DNA from: Bacteroidales bacterium
GTDB lineage: Bacteria > Bacteroidota > Bacteroidia > Bacteroidales > UBA932
Reading direction: 5' to 3'
Length of the DNA: 64,000 nucleotides
Assembly (NCBI GenBank): GCA_017459075.1
Contig: JAFUDQ010000006.1
Span: 1 to 64,000, forward strand
Below are positions 48,601 to 58,088 of the stretch, piece by piece. Every line of letters begins with the position of its first letter. Within the stretch, counting starts at the first letter, position 1. The notes beneath the pieces were generated by a model. That model was not told the DNA's origin. It was given only the letters and a program-made list of their open reading frames with translations, and did no database searches. The position numbers were made by a program, and so were the translations under genes.

Positions 48601-49887
48601 ATGGCAAACACGAAAATCGGAACACGCTGCGTGCATGCAGGTTATCGCCCCGGCAAGGGAGAACCCAGACAGATTCCCATCGTACAGAGTACAACATTCA
48701 GATATGAAACATCAGACCAGATGGCCCGCCTCTTTGACCTGAAAGACAGCGGATACTTCTACTCAAGGCTGCAAAACCCTACAAATGACCATGTCGCAGC
48801 CAAACTGGCTGACTTGGAAGGCGGAGTTGCAGCAATGCTCACCTCTTCAGGACAAGCAGCGAACCTCTTCGCCTGCCTTAACATCTGCCAGGCCGGAGAC
48901 CATATCGTAAGTGCCGCCAATATCTACGGCGGAACCTTCAACCTTCTTGGCACAACCCTCAAAAAAATAGGAATCGACGTAACCTTTGTGAATCCGGACG
49001 ATGACGAGGAAATAATAGCCAAGGCATTCCGCAAGGAAACCAAGCTGCTCTTCGGCGAAACCATATCCAACCCCGGTGTGGAAGTGCTTGATATAGAGAA
49101 GTTTGCAAAAATCGCCCACAGTCATGGCGTGCCTCTTATCATAGACAATACTTTTGCAACGCCTATAATTTGCAGGCCGTTTGAATTCGGTGCCGACATC
49201 GTCACCCATTCCACAACGAAATATATTGACGGACAGGGAGTTACCGTAGGCGGCGCAATTGTAGACAGCGGAAACTTCAACTGGGAAGACTATCCTGAGA
49301 AATTCGCCTGCCTCTGCGCCCCAGACCCTTCTTATCACGGCCTTGTTTACACAAAGACATTCGGCAAGGGAGCTTACATTACCAAAGCTACAAGCCAGCT
49401 GATGAGGGACCTCGGAGCTATTCAAAGCCCACAGAACGCATTCTACCTGAACCTTGGACTGCAAACCCTGCACCTCAGGGTGCCAAGGCACAGCGAAAGC
49501 GCCCTTAAGGTGGCACAGTTCCTTAAAAACCATCCGGAAGTTGCATGGATTCATTACCCGGGACTGGAGGATGACAAAGAACACCAGAAGGCTGTCAAAT
49601 ACCTTGGAAACCTTGCAAGCGGGGTAATGTGCTTCGGCCTTAAAGGCGGCAGGGAGTTCGACAACCGCTTCATGGACAACCTTCAGCTTGTCACAATAGA
49701 GACTCACGTGGCAGACTGCCATACATGCATCCTTCATCCTGCATCCCACACCCACAGGCAACTGACGGAGGAACAGCTTCGCGAAGCCGGAATCGCACCG
49801 GACCTCATAAGACTCAGCATCGGCCTTGAAGACAGCGAAGACATTATAAACGATATTGCACAGGCACTGGAAGCAGCGAAAAAATGA
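48601..49887 (+). CDS. metY: O-acetylhomoserine sulfhydrylase/cystathionine-type PLP enzyme
   Basis: This 428-aa cytosolic PLP enzyme of the Cys/Met metabolism family is expected to make homocysteine from O-acetylhomoserine and sulfide. Markers are [27 protein letters not shown], VDIxxFA-like [18 protein letters not shown], the PLP lysine in [11 protein letters not shown] and SLGxxETL-like [15 protein letters not shown]. The long insert before the C-terminal domain favours MetY over MetB. Its stop overlaps the metX ATG (ATGA), and MetX makes its substrate. Confidence 0.95.
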   Translation: MANTKIGTRCVHAGYRPGKGEPRQIPIVQSTTFRYETSDQMARLFDLKDSGYFYSRLQNPTNDHVAAKLADLEGGVAAMLTSSGQAANLFACLNICQAGDHIVSAANIYGGTFNLLGTTLKKIGIDVTFVNPDDDEEIIAKAFRKETKLLFGETISNPGVEVLDIEKFAKIAHSHGVPLIIDNTFATPIICRPFEFGADIVTHSTTKYIDGQGVTVGGAIVDSGNFNWEDYPEKFACLCAPDPSYHGLVYTKTFGKGAYITKATSQLMRDLGAIQSPQNAFYLNLGLQTLHLRVPRHSESALKVAQFLKNHPEVAWIHYPGLEDDKEHQKAVKYLGNLASGVMCFGLKGGREFDNRFMDNLQLVTIETHVADCHTCILHPASHTHRQLTEEQLREAGIAPDLIRLSIGLEDSEDIINDIAQALEAAKK

Positions 49888-50897
49888 TAAAACACTACCT
49901 GAACATAGAATCTTTTGACTTTGAATCCGGCGGCCATCTGGATAATGTAAGAATTGTGTATCACACCTCCGGCAATCGCGAAGGCAAGGTGATTTGGATT
50001 TGCCACGCCCTTACCGCAAACAGCGATCCGGAGGATTGGTGGCCGCAAATCGTGGGCGAAGGAAAGATTCTGGATACATCCCGGTATTTTATCATATGTG
50101 TGAATATCCTGTGCTCTGCCTATGGCTCCTGCGGCCCTGCAACCATTAATCCCGCAACGGGAAAGCCCTTCCTGCTGACTTATCCAAAAACTACGGTAAG
50201 GGATATTGTGAAGACCCTGGAAGTAGTACGGAAACACTTGGGAATCAAATATATAGACCTTTTGGTAGGAAGTTCGGTAGGCGGTTTCCAGGCAATTGAG
50301 TGGGCCGTCAGTGAGCCGGAACTCTTCGGCCATGTCATTTTCTCTGCTACAGCCCCTGTGATATCTCCCTGGTTGGCAGCCCAGACAGAGACCCAGAGGA
50401 TGGCCATAGAGGCCGACCCCACCTTCAGGGAAGCGGCCAGCCTGCAAGGCGGCGCGGCCGGGCTGCGATGCGCAAGAGCCCAGGCATTAATTACTTACAG
50501 GTGCTATGAAGGATACAAACTGACTCAAAGCGAGCCCGACCCGGACTTTCTCTTTGCATCCCGCCCGGCCTCATATCAGCAGCATCAGGGCGACAAACTT
50601 ATATCCAGAGGCTTCGATGCTTATTCTTATTACTATATTTGCAACGAAATGGACAGTCACAACGCCGGTCGCGGCCGCGGAGGACTCAGGGCAGCCCTCG
50701 GACGCATTCAGGCCCCGGCAACCGTGATATCCATTGACACTGACACGATTTTTCCGCCTCATGAAGCGACAGAATGGAGCAAATTCATTCCCAAAGCCAG
50801 GCATATTAGCATAACGTCCAACTTCGGACACGATGGCTTTCTTCTTGAGACAGAACAATTTACGGAAATACTTAAACCAATTTTATGCAAGTTCTGA
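49884..50897 (+). CDS. metX: Homoserine O-acetyltransferase
   Basis: This 337-aa alpha/beta-hydrolase-fold enzyme transfers acetyl from acetyl-CoA to homoserine. It shows CHALTAN (oxyanion loop), GSSVGGFQAIEWA (nucleophile Ser), ISIDTDTIFPP (Asp) and GHDGFLLE (His). A normal NILCSAYGSCGP substrate-loop variant is also visible. The length is a little short but all catalytic residues are in place. It overlaps metY by 4 bases and thrA by 13 bases. Confidence 0.95.
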   Translation: MIKHYLNIESFDFESGGHLDNVRIVYHTSGNREGKVIWICHALTANSDPEDWWPQIVGEGKILDTSRYFIICVNILCSAYGSCGPATINPATGKPFLLTYPKTTVRDIVKTLEVVRKHLGIKYIDLLVGSSVGGFQAIEWAVSEPELFGHVIFSATAPVISPWLAAQTETQRMAIEADPTFREAASLQGGAAGLRCARAQALITYRCYEGYKLTQSEPDPDFLFASRPASYQQHQGDKLISRGFDAYSYYYICNEMDSHNAGRGRGGLRAALGRIQAPATVISIDTDTIFPPHEATEWSKFIPKARHISITSNFGHDGFLLETEQFTEILKPILCKF

Positions 50898-53227
50898 AAT
50901 TTGGCGGCACCTCGGTTTCATCACCGTCCAAGATTATAGACATAGTAAAAGATACCCTTAGGAATGACAGGACAATACTGGTTTGTTCTGCCATCAGCGG
51001 CTGTACGGACACCCTTATTAAAACCGGCGAGCTGGCTTCTGTTAGAGACGAATCCTATCTGACTCTGCTGGACGGTTTGCGGCATCGGCATTCAAAGATG
51101 CTGGAAACTCTTCTGCCGGCGGACATCCGTAAAGGAACGGAAGCGGAAGTGAATGAACTCTTTTCTTCCCTTGCCGATATCCTAAAAGGCATCTTCCTTC
51201 TTGGCGAACTTAGCAAAAGCAGCCTTGAAGCCGTCCAGAGCTTTGGAGAGCTGATTTCAACCAAAATACTGGCAGCCAAATTCAAGTCCGAAGGCATCGC
51301 GTGCAGATGGCTTGACTCAAGACAACTTGTAAAGGTAAACAGCAAAGGGACTGACCTTGAAGCTACCTACGCCAACATTTCCGGAGAGATAGAGAAGTAT
51401 CCGCACACCAGCCTGTTCATTCTTCCCGGCTTTATCGCCTCCGATGCGGAAGGGCGCACCGCTACCCTTGGAAGAGGAGGCTCAGACTACACCGCCTCCC
51501 TTGCAGCCGTTGCCGTAAAGGCCAGATTAGTAGAGATTTGGACTGATGTCAAAGGCATAATGACTGCTGACCCGAGGATTGTCCCTGCGGCCAAACCCAT
51601 CCGCAACATTTCATACCGTGCGGCCCAGGAACTTTCGCACTTCGGGGCGAAGGTAATCTTCCCGCCCACCATTCAGCCGGTTGTTGCCGAAGGCATTCCC
51701 ATTTACGTCAAAGACACATTCTGTCCCAATGACCCCGGAACGCTTGTAGAGCAGAATCCGCCTCACCATGACAACAAGCCCCTTGGAATATCCAACTCAG
51801 ACAAAATAGCCCTCCTGTCCCTTGAAGGCAGCGGCATGGTGGGAGTCCCCGGCTTCTCTTCCCGCCTCTTTGACGCCCTCAGCAGAAGCAATATCAACAT
51901 AATCCTTATCACGCAGGCATCGTCCCTGCATACCATGTGCATAGCTGTCTCTGAGGCCGATGCTGCCAGGGCTAAGCTGGCTGCGGACGACTGTTTTGCC
52001 TACGAGATTTCCCTCGGTAAACTCAATCCCCTGAAGGTGGAAACCGGTTTTTCAATCATCTGCCTTGTAGGTGACGATATCCTTGGAAACAGCGGCGGTG
52101 CGGGACGCATGTTGGCCTCACTCGGGGCTGCCGGCATACCAATTAGGGCGACAGCCCAGGGCTCATCGGAACGAAACATCTCCGTTATCGTACGCTCCGG
52201 CCTGGCAGAAGATGCGATACGCGCAATTCACAAATCATTCTTTGAAAAGCAGGAACTGCAGGAAGTGAATGTCTTCGTGGCGGGGTACGGCTGCATAGGC
52301 AAGGAATTGGTTAAAATGATGGAAGATAATGCCGATGCAATTGCTGCCGTCCGTGGTAAGAAGCTGAGGCTCTGCGGTTTAGCCAACAGCAGAAGATATA
52401 TTCTGGACCTTGAAGGCGTTCAGCCGGACGGTCTTGCGGATGGAAACCAGGGCAACTTTATTGACGCCCTTTTGGAAAGGACTGTGGCTAATGCCGTCTT
52501 TGTAGACTGCACTGCCAGCCACGATACGGGGCCCCGGTATAAGGAACTTCTGGAGGCCGGTTACAATATTGTCGCCTGCAACAAAATCCCTTTCTCCGGC
52601 AGTCTTGAGACATATCGGGATTTGCAGAAGACCAGCGCCCGCTGCGGCAGTTTCCTTAGGTTCGAGACTACGGCCGGCGCGGCCCTTCCGGTACTTGAAA
52701 CGGCAGAGAGAATCCGCCTTTCCGGAGACCGTCTGGTAAAATTGGAGGCCGTCCTTTCCGGCACCCTTGGCTACCTTTGCGACAATTACTCCGGCAGCGG
52801 TTTTGAGGCCCTTGTTGCCGATGCCAAAGCCAAAGGCTTCACTGAACCTGACCCGGCGGCAGACCTTTCCGGGGCCGATGTTGCAAGGAAACTGCTTATT
52901 ATAGCGCGTAAGACCGGCATCCCGCTGGAACAAGTTAACCTCCTTCCTTTCCCCGGCGGGGAAGAGTTGGAGCAGGCTTACAAAAAGGCCTCATCCGAAG
53001 GAAAGAAACTAAAGTATCTGGCAGTCCTGGAGCAGGAAGACTCTCTTTGGAAGGCTTCTGCAAGCCTTCAGAGCGTAGGGCCGGAAAGCCCGCTTTATAA
53101 TCTTCACGGAGCGGATAACTGCATAATATTCACTACTTTGGATTATCATGCAGGACTTGTTATCCAAGGTGCAGGCGCCGGTGCAAGGCAAACTGCAGGA
53201 GGAGTTTTACATGACATTATTTCTTAG
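50885..53227 (+). CDS. thrA: Bifunctional aspartokinase/homoserine dehydrogenase
   Basis: This 780-aa enzyme catalyses the first and third steps from aspartate to homoserine. The N-terminal aspartokinase (1-290) has KFGGTSVSS and TLGRGGSDYTAS. Two ACT-like regulatory segments follow in the middle (about 305-450: VGVPGFSSRLFDAL and NINIILITQAS). The C-terminal homoserine dehydrogenase begins near residue 455 (VFVAGYGCIGKELV). It includes VDCTAS, ACNKIPFS, GTLGYL and FTEPDPAADLSGADVARKLL. The ACT region suggests feedback control by threonine or another end product. Confidence 0.97.
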   Translation: MQVLKFGGTSVSSPSKIIDIVKDTLRNDRTILVCSAISGCTDTLIKTGELASVRDESYLTLLDGLRHRHSKMLETLLPADIRKGTEAEVNELFSSLADILKGIFLLGELSKSSLEAVQSFGELISTKILAAKFKSEGIACRWLDSRQLVKVNSKGTDLEATYANISGEIEKYPHTSLFILPGFIASDAEGRTATLGRGGSDYTASLAAVAVKARLVEIWTDVKGIMTADPRIVPAAKPIRNISYRAAQELSHFGAKVIFPPTIQPVVAEGIPIYVKDTFCPNDPGTLVEQNPPHHDNKPLGISNSDKIALLSLEGSGMVGVPGFSSRLFDALSRSNINIILITQASSLHTMCIAVSEADAARAKLAADDCFAYEISLGKLNPLKVETGFSIICLVGDDILGNSGGAGRMLASLGAAGIPIRATAQGSSERNISVIVRSGLAEDAIRAIHKSFFEKQELQEVNVFVAGYGCIGKELVKMMEDNADAIAAVRGKKLRLCGLANSRRYILDLEGVQPDGLADGNQGNFIDALLERTVANAVFVDCTASHDTGPRYKELLEAGYNIVACNKIPFSGSLETYRDLQKTSARCGSFLRFETTAGAALPVLETAERIRLSGDRLVKLEAVLSGTLGYLCDNYSGSGFEALVADAKAKGFTEPDPAADLSGADVARKLLIIARKTGIPLEQVNLLPFPGGEELEQAYKKASSEGKKLKYLAVLEQEDSLWKASASLQSVGPESPLYNLHGADNCIIFTTLDYHAGLVIQGAGAGARQTAGGVLHDIIS

Positions 53228-53233
53228 GACATC

Positions 53234-54223
53234 ATGAAAGTAGCTGTAATAGGAGCAACCGGACTTGTAGGCACAAAAATGCTTGAGGTCCTGGCTGAAA
53301 GAAATTTCCCGGCAGATGAGATTTTACCGGCTGCATCGGCAAAATCTATTGGAAGGACGGTTTATTACAAAGGCAAGCCGCTCAGTGTTCTGAGTACGGC
53401 GGAAGTGTTGGCTGCAAAGCCGGATATCGCCCTCTTTTCGGCAGGTTCTGCAGCATCGCTTGAACTTGCTCCGGAGTTTGCAAAGGCCGGCTGCAGGGTG
53501 GTTGACAATTCGTCCTGCTGGAGGACGGACCCTCTCAAAAAGCTGATTGTGCCGGAGATAAACGGGGATATCCTGGAAGCATCGGACTATATAATTGCAA
53601 ACCCTAACTGTTCTACGATTCAGATGTTGCTGCCGTTGGCTCCGCTTCATAAAGAGTTCAGAATCAAAAGGATAGTGGTCTCTACCTACCAGTCTGTAAC
53701 GGGGAGCGGCTACAAGGGCGTATCGCAGCTGGAAGCAGAAAGGGAAGGCGCAGAGTGGGGAAGTTACGCAACGGCTTATCCGTGCCAGATAGACCTTAAC
53801 GTTATTCCGCAGATTGGCGATTTTGGCGAGGACGGGAACTCCCAGGAAGAGACGAAAATGATTAACGAGACTCATAAAATCCTGAATGACAACAGTATAG
53901 GAGTGAGCGTCACAACCGTTCGCGTGCCTGTCCGTGGAGGGCATAGCGAGGCCGTAAACCTTGAATTTGAGCGCCCGTTCAAATTGGAAGATGTAAAAAG
54001 GATTCTGTATGAAGCTCCTGGAGTTACTCTTCTTGCAGAAGGATATCCTGTCCCGCGCATGGCGGAAGGCCGTGATGACGTGTTTGTAGGGCGGCTCAGA
54101 AGGGATTCATCCGTCCCCAACGGCCTGAACCTATGGTGCGTATCAGACAATCTTCGCAAAGGGGCAGCAACCAATGCCGTGCAGATTGCAGAGTTGCTTT
54201 ACCAGAGGTTTCTTGTCAGGTAG
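53234..54223 (+). CDS. asd: Aspartate-semialdehyde dehydrogenase
   Basis: This 329-aa cytosolic enzyme reduces aspartyl phosphate to aspartate semialdehyde between the two ThrA activities. It has a Rossmann GATGLVG (residues 8-14), the nucleophile Cys in ANPNCSTIQML, SVTGSGYKG and a VPVRGGHSEAVN catalytic-His segment. The length is standard. It lies 6 bases after thrA and completes the pathway to homoserine. Confidence 0.97.
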   Translation: MKVAVIGATGLVGTKMLEVLAERNFPADEILPAASAKSIGRTVYYKGKPLSVLSTAEVLAAKPDIALFSAGSAASLELAPEFAKAGCRVVDNSSCWRTDPLKKLIVPEINGDILEASDYIIANPNCSTIQMLLPLAPLHKEFRIKRIVVSTYQSVTGSGYKGVSQLEAEREGAEWGSYATAYPCQIDLNVIPQIGDFGEDGNSQEETKMINETHKILNDNSIGVSVTTVRVPVRGGHSEAVNLEFERPFKLEDVKRILYEAPGVTLLAEGYPVPRMAEGRDDVFVGRLRRDSSVPNGLNLWCVSDNLRKGAATNAVQIAELLYQRFLVR

Positions 54224-54271
54224 ACAACTCTGGCACGACTTTGGAAGGAATCCCGGTAAAACAGAAAAGAT

Positions 54272-54679
54272 ATGTTCAAGAGGTTATTCATAGCTGCCAT
54301 TGCGGCCCTTTTTCTGCTTCCGTCCGCCGGAGCACAGGATACTGAAAAAATCAACAAGAAAAACCTTGTTGTAAAAGAATGGAATGTAGATGCCAAGAGT
54401 AACAAGAAGATTCTGGACCATACCACTACATACAATGCTGAAGGTAGGAAGATTGAGGAAATAGAGTATAATTCCGACGGCCAGAAGTGGCGCAAGCGCT
54501 ATGAGTGGGGAGAGAATGGAAAAATTGCACGGGAACTGGTTTATGACGAGCATAACCGTCTTGTAAGCACCAAAAAATTCGAATACAACGAGTTCGGCCG
54601 CAAGAAGACCCAGTACACCTACAACGCCAAAGGGAAGCTTAAGACAATAAAGCAGTTCGAATACGTAACAGAGGAATAA
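54272..54679 (+). CDS. Small secreted protein with YD/MORN-like repeats
   Basis: This 135-aa protein has a signal peptide (MFKRLFIAAIAALFLLPSAGA) and about four beta-hairpin repeats of the form Y(N/D)xxGRxxxxxxY. Examples are YNAEGRKIEEIEY, YNSDGQKWRKRYEW, YDEHNRLVSTKKFEY and YNEFGRKKTQYTY. The repeats resemble short RHS/YD or toxin-immunity-type repeats found in Bacteroidetes. The function is unknown. It follows asd by about 48 bases and precedes a strong terminator, so it may be the last gene of the methionine operon. Confidence 0.8.
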   Translation: MFKRLFIAAIAALFLLPSAGAQDTEKINKKNLVVKEWNVDAKSNKKILDHTTTYNAEGRKIEEIEYNSDGQKWRKRYEWGENGKIARELVYDEHNRLVSTKKFEYNEFGRKKTQYTYNAKGKLKTIKQFEYVTEE

Positions 54680-54680
54680 A

Positions 54681-54708
54681 AAAAACAGCCGTTTTTCGGC
54701 TGTTTTTT
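54681..54708. terminator. Bidirectional intrinsic terminator
   Basis: A perfect 11-bp stem (AAAAACAGCCG/CGGCTGTTTTT) with a 5-T loop has T runs on both sides. It ends the rightward operon and, on the minus strand, the tRNA-fMet transcript whose 3' end is 12 bases away. Confidence 0.88.
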
Positions 54709-54719
54709 AGTTTGTTTAG

Positions 54720-54792
<73 letters not shown>

Positions 54793-54803
54793 GTATTGGA
54801 TTG

Positions 54804-54834
54804 CAAAGGTAGGCATTATTTTTAAATTTGCAAA
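54804..54834 (-). promoter_or_regulatory. Promoter of tRNA-fMet
   Basis: On the minus strand TTTG (54831-54834) and TACCTTTG (54804-54811) are separated by 19 bases, the same strong pattern as rplS. The tRNA begins 12 bases downstream. Confidence 0.75.
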
Positions 54835-54856
54835 AAAATCTTTCTGTTTTTCTTTT

Positions 54857-56689
54857 TCAGGCCTTCTCTGAGAGCTCCAGCCAGCGTAATTCCTTTTCTT
54901 CCAGGAGGGCCGATATTTCTCCGATTCGGGCCGATGCTGCCTGAAGTTCTTCGAAGGGGAGGGAACCGCTGCTCAGCCTGTCTGTGAGGGCTGATTTTTC
55001 TTCTTCCAGGGCCGGAATCTCTGCTTCCAGCTGCTCCAGTTCGCGTTTTTCCTTGAAGGATAGTTTCGGGGCGGAGGTGGTTTTGGTTTTTTTAGATCCT
55101 TCGCTTCGCTCAGGATGACAGGAGGCCGCCTGGCCGCCTGCCATCCGTGTCGCCTGGCCGCCTGCCATCCTGGCCGCTTGGCGCTGCTCTGCCTCCATGT
55201 CTTTCAGGAAGGTGCGGTACTGGGTATAGCTGCCAATGAAGTCCTTGACCTCGCCATCGCCGCATAGAACGAACAAATGGTCCACAAGACGGTCAAGGAA
55301 GTGCCTGTCATGCGACACTATTATCAAAGTGCCATGGTATTCCTTAAGATACTCCTCAAGCACATTCAGGGTAACAATGTCAAGGTCATTCGTGGGCTCG
55401 TCCAGAACCAGCACATTAGGTTGCTCCATAAGAATGGTAAGCAGGTAGAGCCTTCGTTTTTCGCCTCCGGAAAGCCTTGAAACGCGGGTATTCAGCATGT
55501 CGTGGGGGAACATGAAGCGCCCCAGAAGGCGGGTGTCCGAAACTGTCTCAAGCACCGTCTGGTCCCCTGTGAAACTGATTCCTTTCTGGGTATAGTAACC
55601 CACCTTCAGGGATTCGCCATGCTCAATTGTACCGCTGAATTCTCCAGGGTCTGAAGGGTCGAACCTCCCAAGCAGCAGATTCAGGAACGTGGTTTTTCCC
55701 GCGCCGTTCCGCCCCACGATACCAACTTTCTCATACCTCTGGAAATTGTAGGTAAAGTCTTTCAGGTAATACTTCCCTCCATATTTGAAGCTGGCATTCT
55801 TGCAGTTTATGATTTTGGTCCCAAGACGTGAAGCCCCGGCAACATCGTCCAAACTTAGCCTTGATTCGGTATAAACGGCGTCGGCACGGTCCTGAAGGCG
55901 GTAGAAGGCATCTTTGCGGTATTTTGCCTTACCGGTACGGGCGCAAGGGGTGCTTCGCATCCACTCAAGCTCGCGGCGCAGGATGTTACGCACCTTGTCA
56001 GTCTCAGCGTTGTAATTATCTATCCTCTCCTGGCGCTTCTCCAGATAATTCTCATAGTCTCCGCGGTATGTATAGACGGCTCCGTGGTCCAGTTCCATAA
56101 CCGTGTTGCAAACCCTTTCAAGGAAATACCTGTCGTGGGTAACCATAAGAAGGGTGCATCTTGAACGGCCAAGGAAAGACTCCAGATACTCAATGGCATC
56201 GGTATCCAGATGGTTGGTAGGCTCGTCCATAATATAGAAATCGGCCTCAGTAGCGAGCATTTGCGCAATCGCCACACGCTTAACCTCACCGCCGGAGAGG
56301 CTCCGCATCGGCATATCCAAATCTCCAAGGCTGAAGTTGCTGAGGTGCTCCCGCAGCCTTTGCCAATACTCAAACTGCTCTTCAGCGGCGATGCTTTCAA
56401 GGAAGGGGGCAGCGCTGCTTTCTATCTGCTTTTGGATAGACAGTTCCGGCCGGTAATCATATTCCTGCTCAAGGGATGAAATCCTGATATCCTTAAGGAA
56501 GGTGATTTTGCCTCCAGAATCGGATTTGTCCTTTCCCGCCAGAATGCGAAGGAGAGAGGTTTTACCGGTGCCGTTAGGTGCAATGAGGGCGATTTTGTCG
56601 CCCTCTGAAATGTTGAATCCTATGTTCTGGAAGAGAATCTTCGGACCGTAGGATTTGCTTATGTTCTCTATCTGTAAATAACTGGCCAT
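54857..56689 (-). CDS. ABC-F family ATPase (Uup-like)
   Basis: This 610-aa cytosolic protein has two ABC domains and no membrane part. Domain 1 has Walker A APNGTGKT, signature SLSGGEVKR and FYIMDEPTNHLD. Domain 2 has GRNGAGKT, SRLSGGEKRR and VLVLDEPTNDLD. They are joined by a basic linker (RRELEWMRSTPCARTGKAKY) of the ABC-F type, and a coiled-coil C-terminal arm follows. ABC-F proteins act on ribosomes or, for Uup, on transposon excision and replication fidelity. Just before the final coiled coil, ARMAGGQATRMAGGQAAS and then CHPERSEGSKK are translated repeat DNA. It is the last gene of the long leftward run. Confidence 0.93.
   Translation of the reverse strand: MASYLQIENISKSYGPKILFQNIGFNISEGDKIALIAPNGTGKTSLLRILAGKDKSDSGGKITFLKDIRISSLEQEYDYRPELSIQKQIESSAAPFLESIAAEEQFEYWQRLREHLSNFSLGDLDMPMRSLSGGEVKRVAIAQMLATEADFYIMDEPTNHLDTDAIEYLESFLGRSRCTLLMVTHDRYFLERVCNTVMELDHGAVYTYRGDYENYLEKRQERIDNYNAETDKVRNILRRELEWMRSTPCARTGKAKYRKDAFYRLQDRADAVYTESRLSLDDVAGASRLGTKIINCKNASFKYGGKYYLKDFTYNFQRYEKVGIVGRNGAGKTTFLNLLLGRFDPSDPGEFSGTIEHGESLKVGYYTQKGISFTGDQTVLETVSDTRLLGRFMFPHDMLNTRVSRLSGGEKRRLYLLTILMEQPNVLVLDEPTNDLDIVTLNVLEEYLKEYHGTLIIVSHDRHFLDRLVDHLFVLCGDGEVKDFIGSYTQYRTFLKDMEAEQRQAARMAGGQATRMAGGQAASCHPERSEGSKKTKTTSAPKLSFKEKRELEQLEAEIPALEEEKSALTDRLSSGSLPFEELQAASARIGEISALLEEKELRWLELSEKA
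55094..55175. repeat. Repeat inserted in frame in the ABC-F gene
   Basis: The segment begins with an imperfect palindrome (AGATCCTTCGCTTCGC ... CAGGATGACA at 55094-55120), the type often seen between genes in Bacteroidetes. Two tandem copies of GGCCGCCTGCCATCC-type units follow. It is translated in frame as the linker between ABC domain 2 and the C-terminal coiled coil. Confidence 0.75.
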
Positions 56690-56692
56690 CAG

Positions 56693-58057
56693 TTACCTGA
56701 ACATTTTGTCTACATATTTCACCGCCTCCGGAAGGGCGAAAACTGCAACCCTGTCGTAAGCCTCAATCTTGGTGCTTCCCACGGCAATGAAAGACTCGTT
56801 GCCCCTGATTATTCCGCCTACAATCGCATTCTCCGGGAAGTTAAGTTCCGAAAGTGGAACCCTTGTAACCTTGCTTCCGGGGGAAACGATATATTCCAGA
56901 ACCTCGGCCTGAGTGCCGCTCATATACTTTATGAAACGAACCTTGTTGCTGAGGGTCATCTTGAAAATTTTTCCGGCGGTAATAAGCTTCTTGTTGATGA
57001 CGGCGTCTACGCCCATATCCTCTGCCAGCTGGATGTATTCAAGATTCTCTACCTGCGCCACCGTCCTCGGAACCCCGAATTTCTTGGCAACCACGCAGGC
57101 CAGGATATTGGCCTCATCGTTGTCTGTAACGGCCACGAAGGCATCGTAATCCTTGATATTCTGCTCCAGCAGGAAGTCAGAATTACGGCCATCGCCGTTA
57201 ATAACCATAACATTGTCATCAGTCTTCTCACTCAGGTCAAGGCACTTTGCCTTGTCTGTATCAAGGACCTTGATTTTCTCAAGCTGGCGGCTCATTCCTT
57301 TTGCAACCATGCCTCCTATCTGGCTGGCGCCAAGAATCATCAGCTTATTTACTTCGATGTTGCTTTTTCCAAGGAAAGACATTATGGGGTCGATGCCGTC
57401 GCGGGTGGTAATGATGAAGACCAGGTCATGGTATTTGAATTTCATCGAAGCCTCCGGAATAATGGTATCATCGCCCCTGGAAACTGCTACAACGCGGAAG
57501 TTGAGATGGTCTTCCCTTGCTCCCATCGCCGCAGAGAATTCCATGAGCGTCATGTCAAGGAGAGGGGAGTCGTCCTCAAGTTTGAAAACCGCAATCTGAA
57601 GCTTTCCGCGGGCAAAATCCATTGAGTCTGTGGACGCGGTGCGCTTAAGCAGGTCAATGATTTCAGTGGCAGCAATCCTTTCCGGGAAGAAGAGCATGTC
57701 AATGCCCATCTCTGTAAACAGGTAGCGGTTGTCGTAGGATAGATAGTCCTCATCGTCAACGCGGGCGCAAACTTTCTTGCAGCCTAACTTCTTGGCCAGC
57801 AGCGCACTGACTACGTTTACATCCTGATGCGTACCCGGATTTACGGCAATGAAAAGGTCTGCCTTCTCTACGTTCGCCTCCTTAAGTGAGCGGATAGAGG
57901 AGGGGACACCCTCCATGGTGATGACATCTGCACTTGTGGCAAGCTTTGAAAGCCGTTCCTCATCGTGGTCGATAACGGTAATGTCATTTGCCTCCGCTGC
58001 CAACATCTTGGCAAGGTGGATGCCAACTTCTCCTGCGCCTTCTATAATAATCTTCAT
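56693..58057 (-). CDS. trkA: Trk potassium uptake regulator TrkA
   Basis: This 454-aa cytosolic NAD(H)-binding subunit gates the TrkH potassium channel. It starts at MKIIIEGAGEVG; an upstream in-frame TTG is less likely. Two TrkA_N (GAGEVG at residues 7-12; MILGASQIGG near 233) and two TrkA_C/RCK modules give the usual duplicated layout, with DHDEERL and DTDKAKC acidic ends that contact NAD. No trkH gene lies in the window. It precedes the ABC-F gene by 3 bases. Confidence 0.95.
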   Translation of the reverse strand: MKIIIEGAGEVGIHLAKMLAAEANDITVIDHDEERLSKLATSADVITMEGVPSSIRSLKEANVEKADLFIAVNPGTHQDVNVVSALLAKKLGCKKVCARVDDEDYLSYDNRYLFTEMGIDMLFFPERIAATEIIDLLKRTASTDSMDFARGKLQIAVFKLEDDSPLLDMTLMEFSAAMGAREDHLNFRVVAVSRGDDTIIPEASMKFKYHDLVFIITTRDGIDPIMSFLGKSNIEVNKLMILGASQIGGMVAKGMSRQLEKIKVLDTDKAKCLDLSEKTDDNVMVINGDGRNSDFLLEQNIKDYDAFVAVTDNDEANILACVVAKKFGVPRTVAQVENLEYIQLAEDMGVDAVINKKLITAGKIFKMTLSNKVRFIKYMSGTQAEVLEYIVSPGSKVTRVPLSELNFPENAIVGGIIRGNESFIAVGSTKIEAYDRVAVFALPEAVKYVDKMFR

Positions 58058-58088
58058 ACTGATGGACAATTTGTTCCAAATATCGTAA

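Noticed and set aside
48847-49761. 304-codon open frame opposite metY
   Set aside because: MetY motifs including the PLP lysine are on the plus strand. The antisense frame has no motif.
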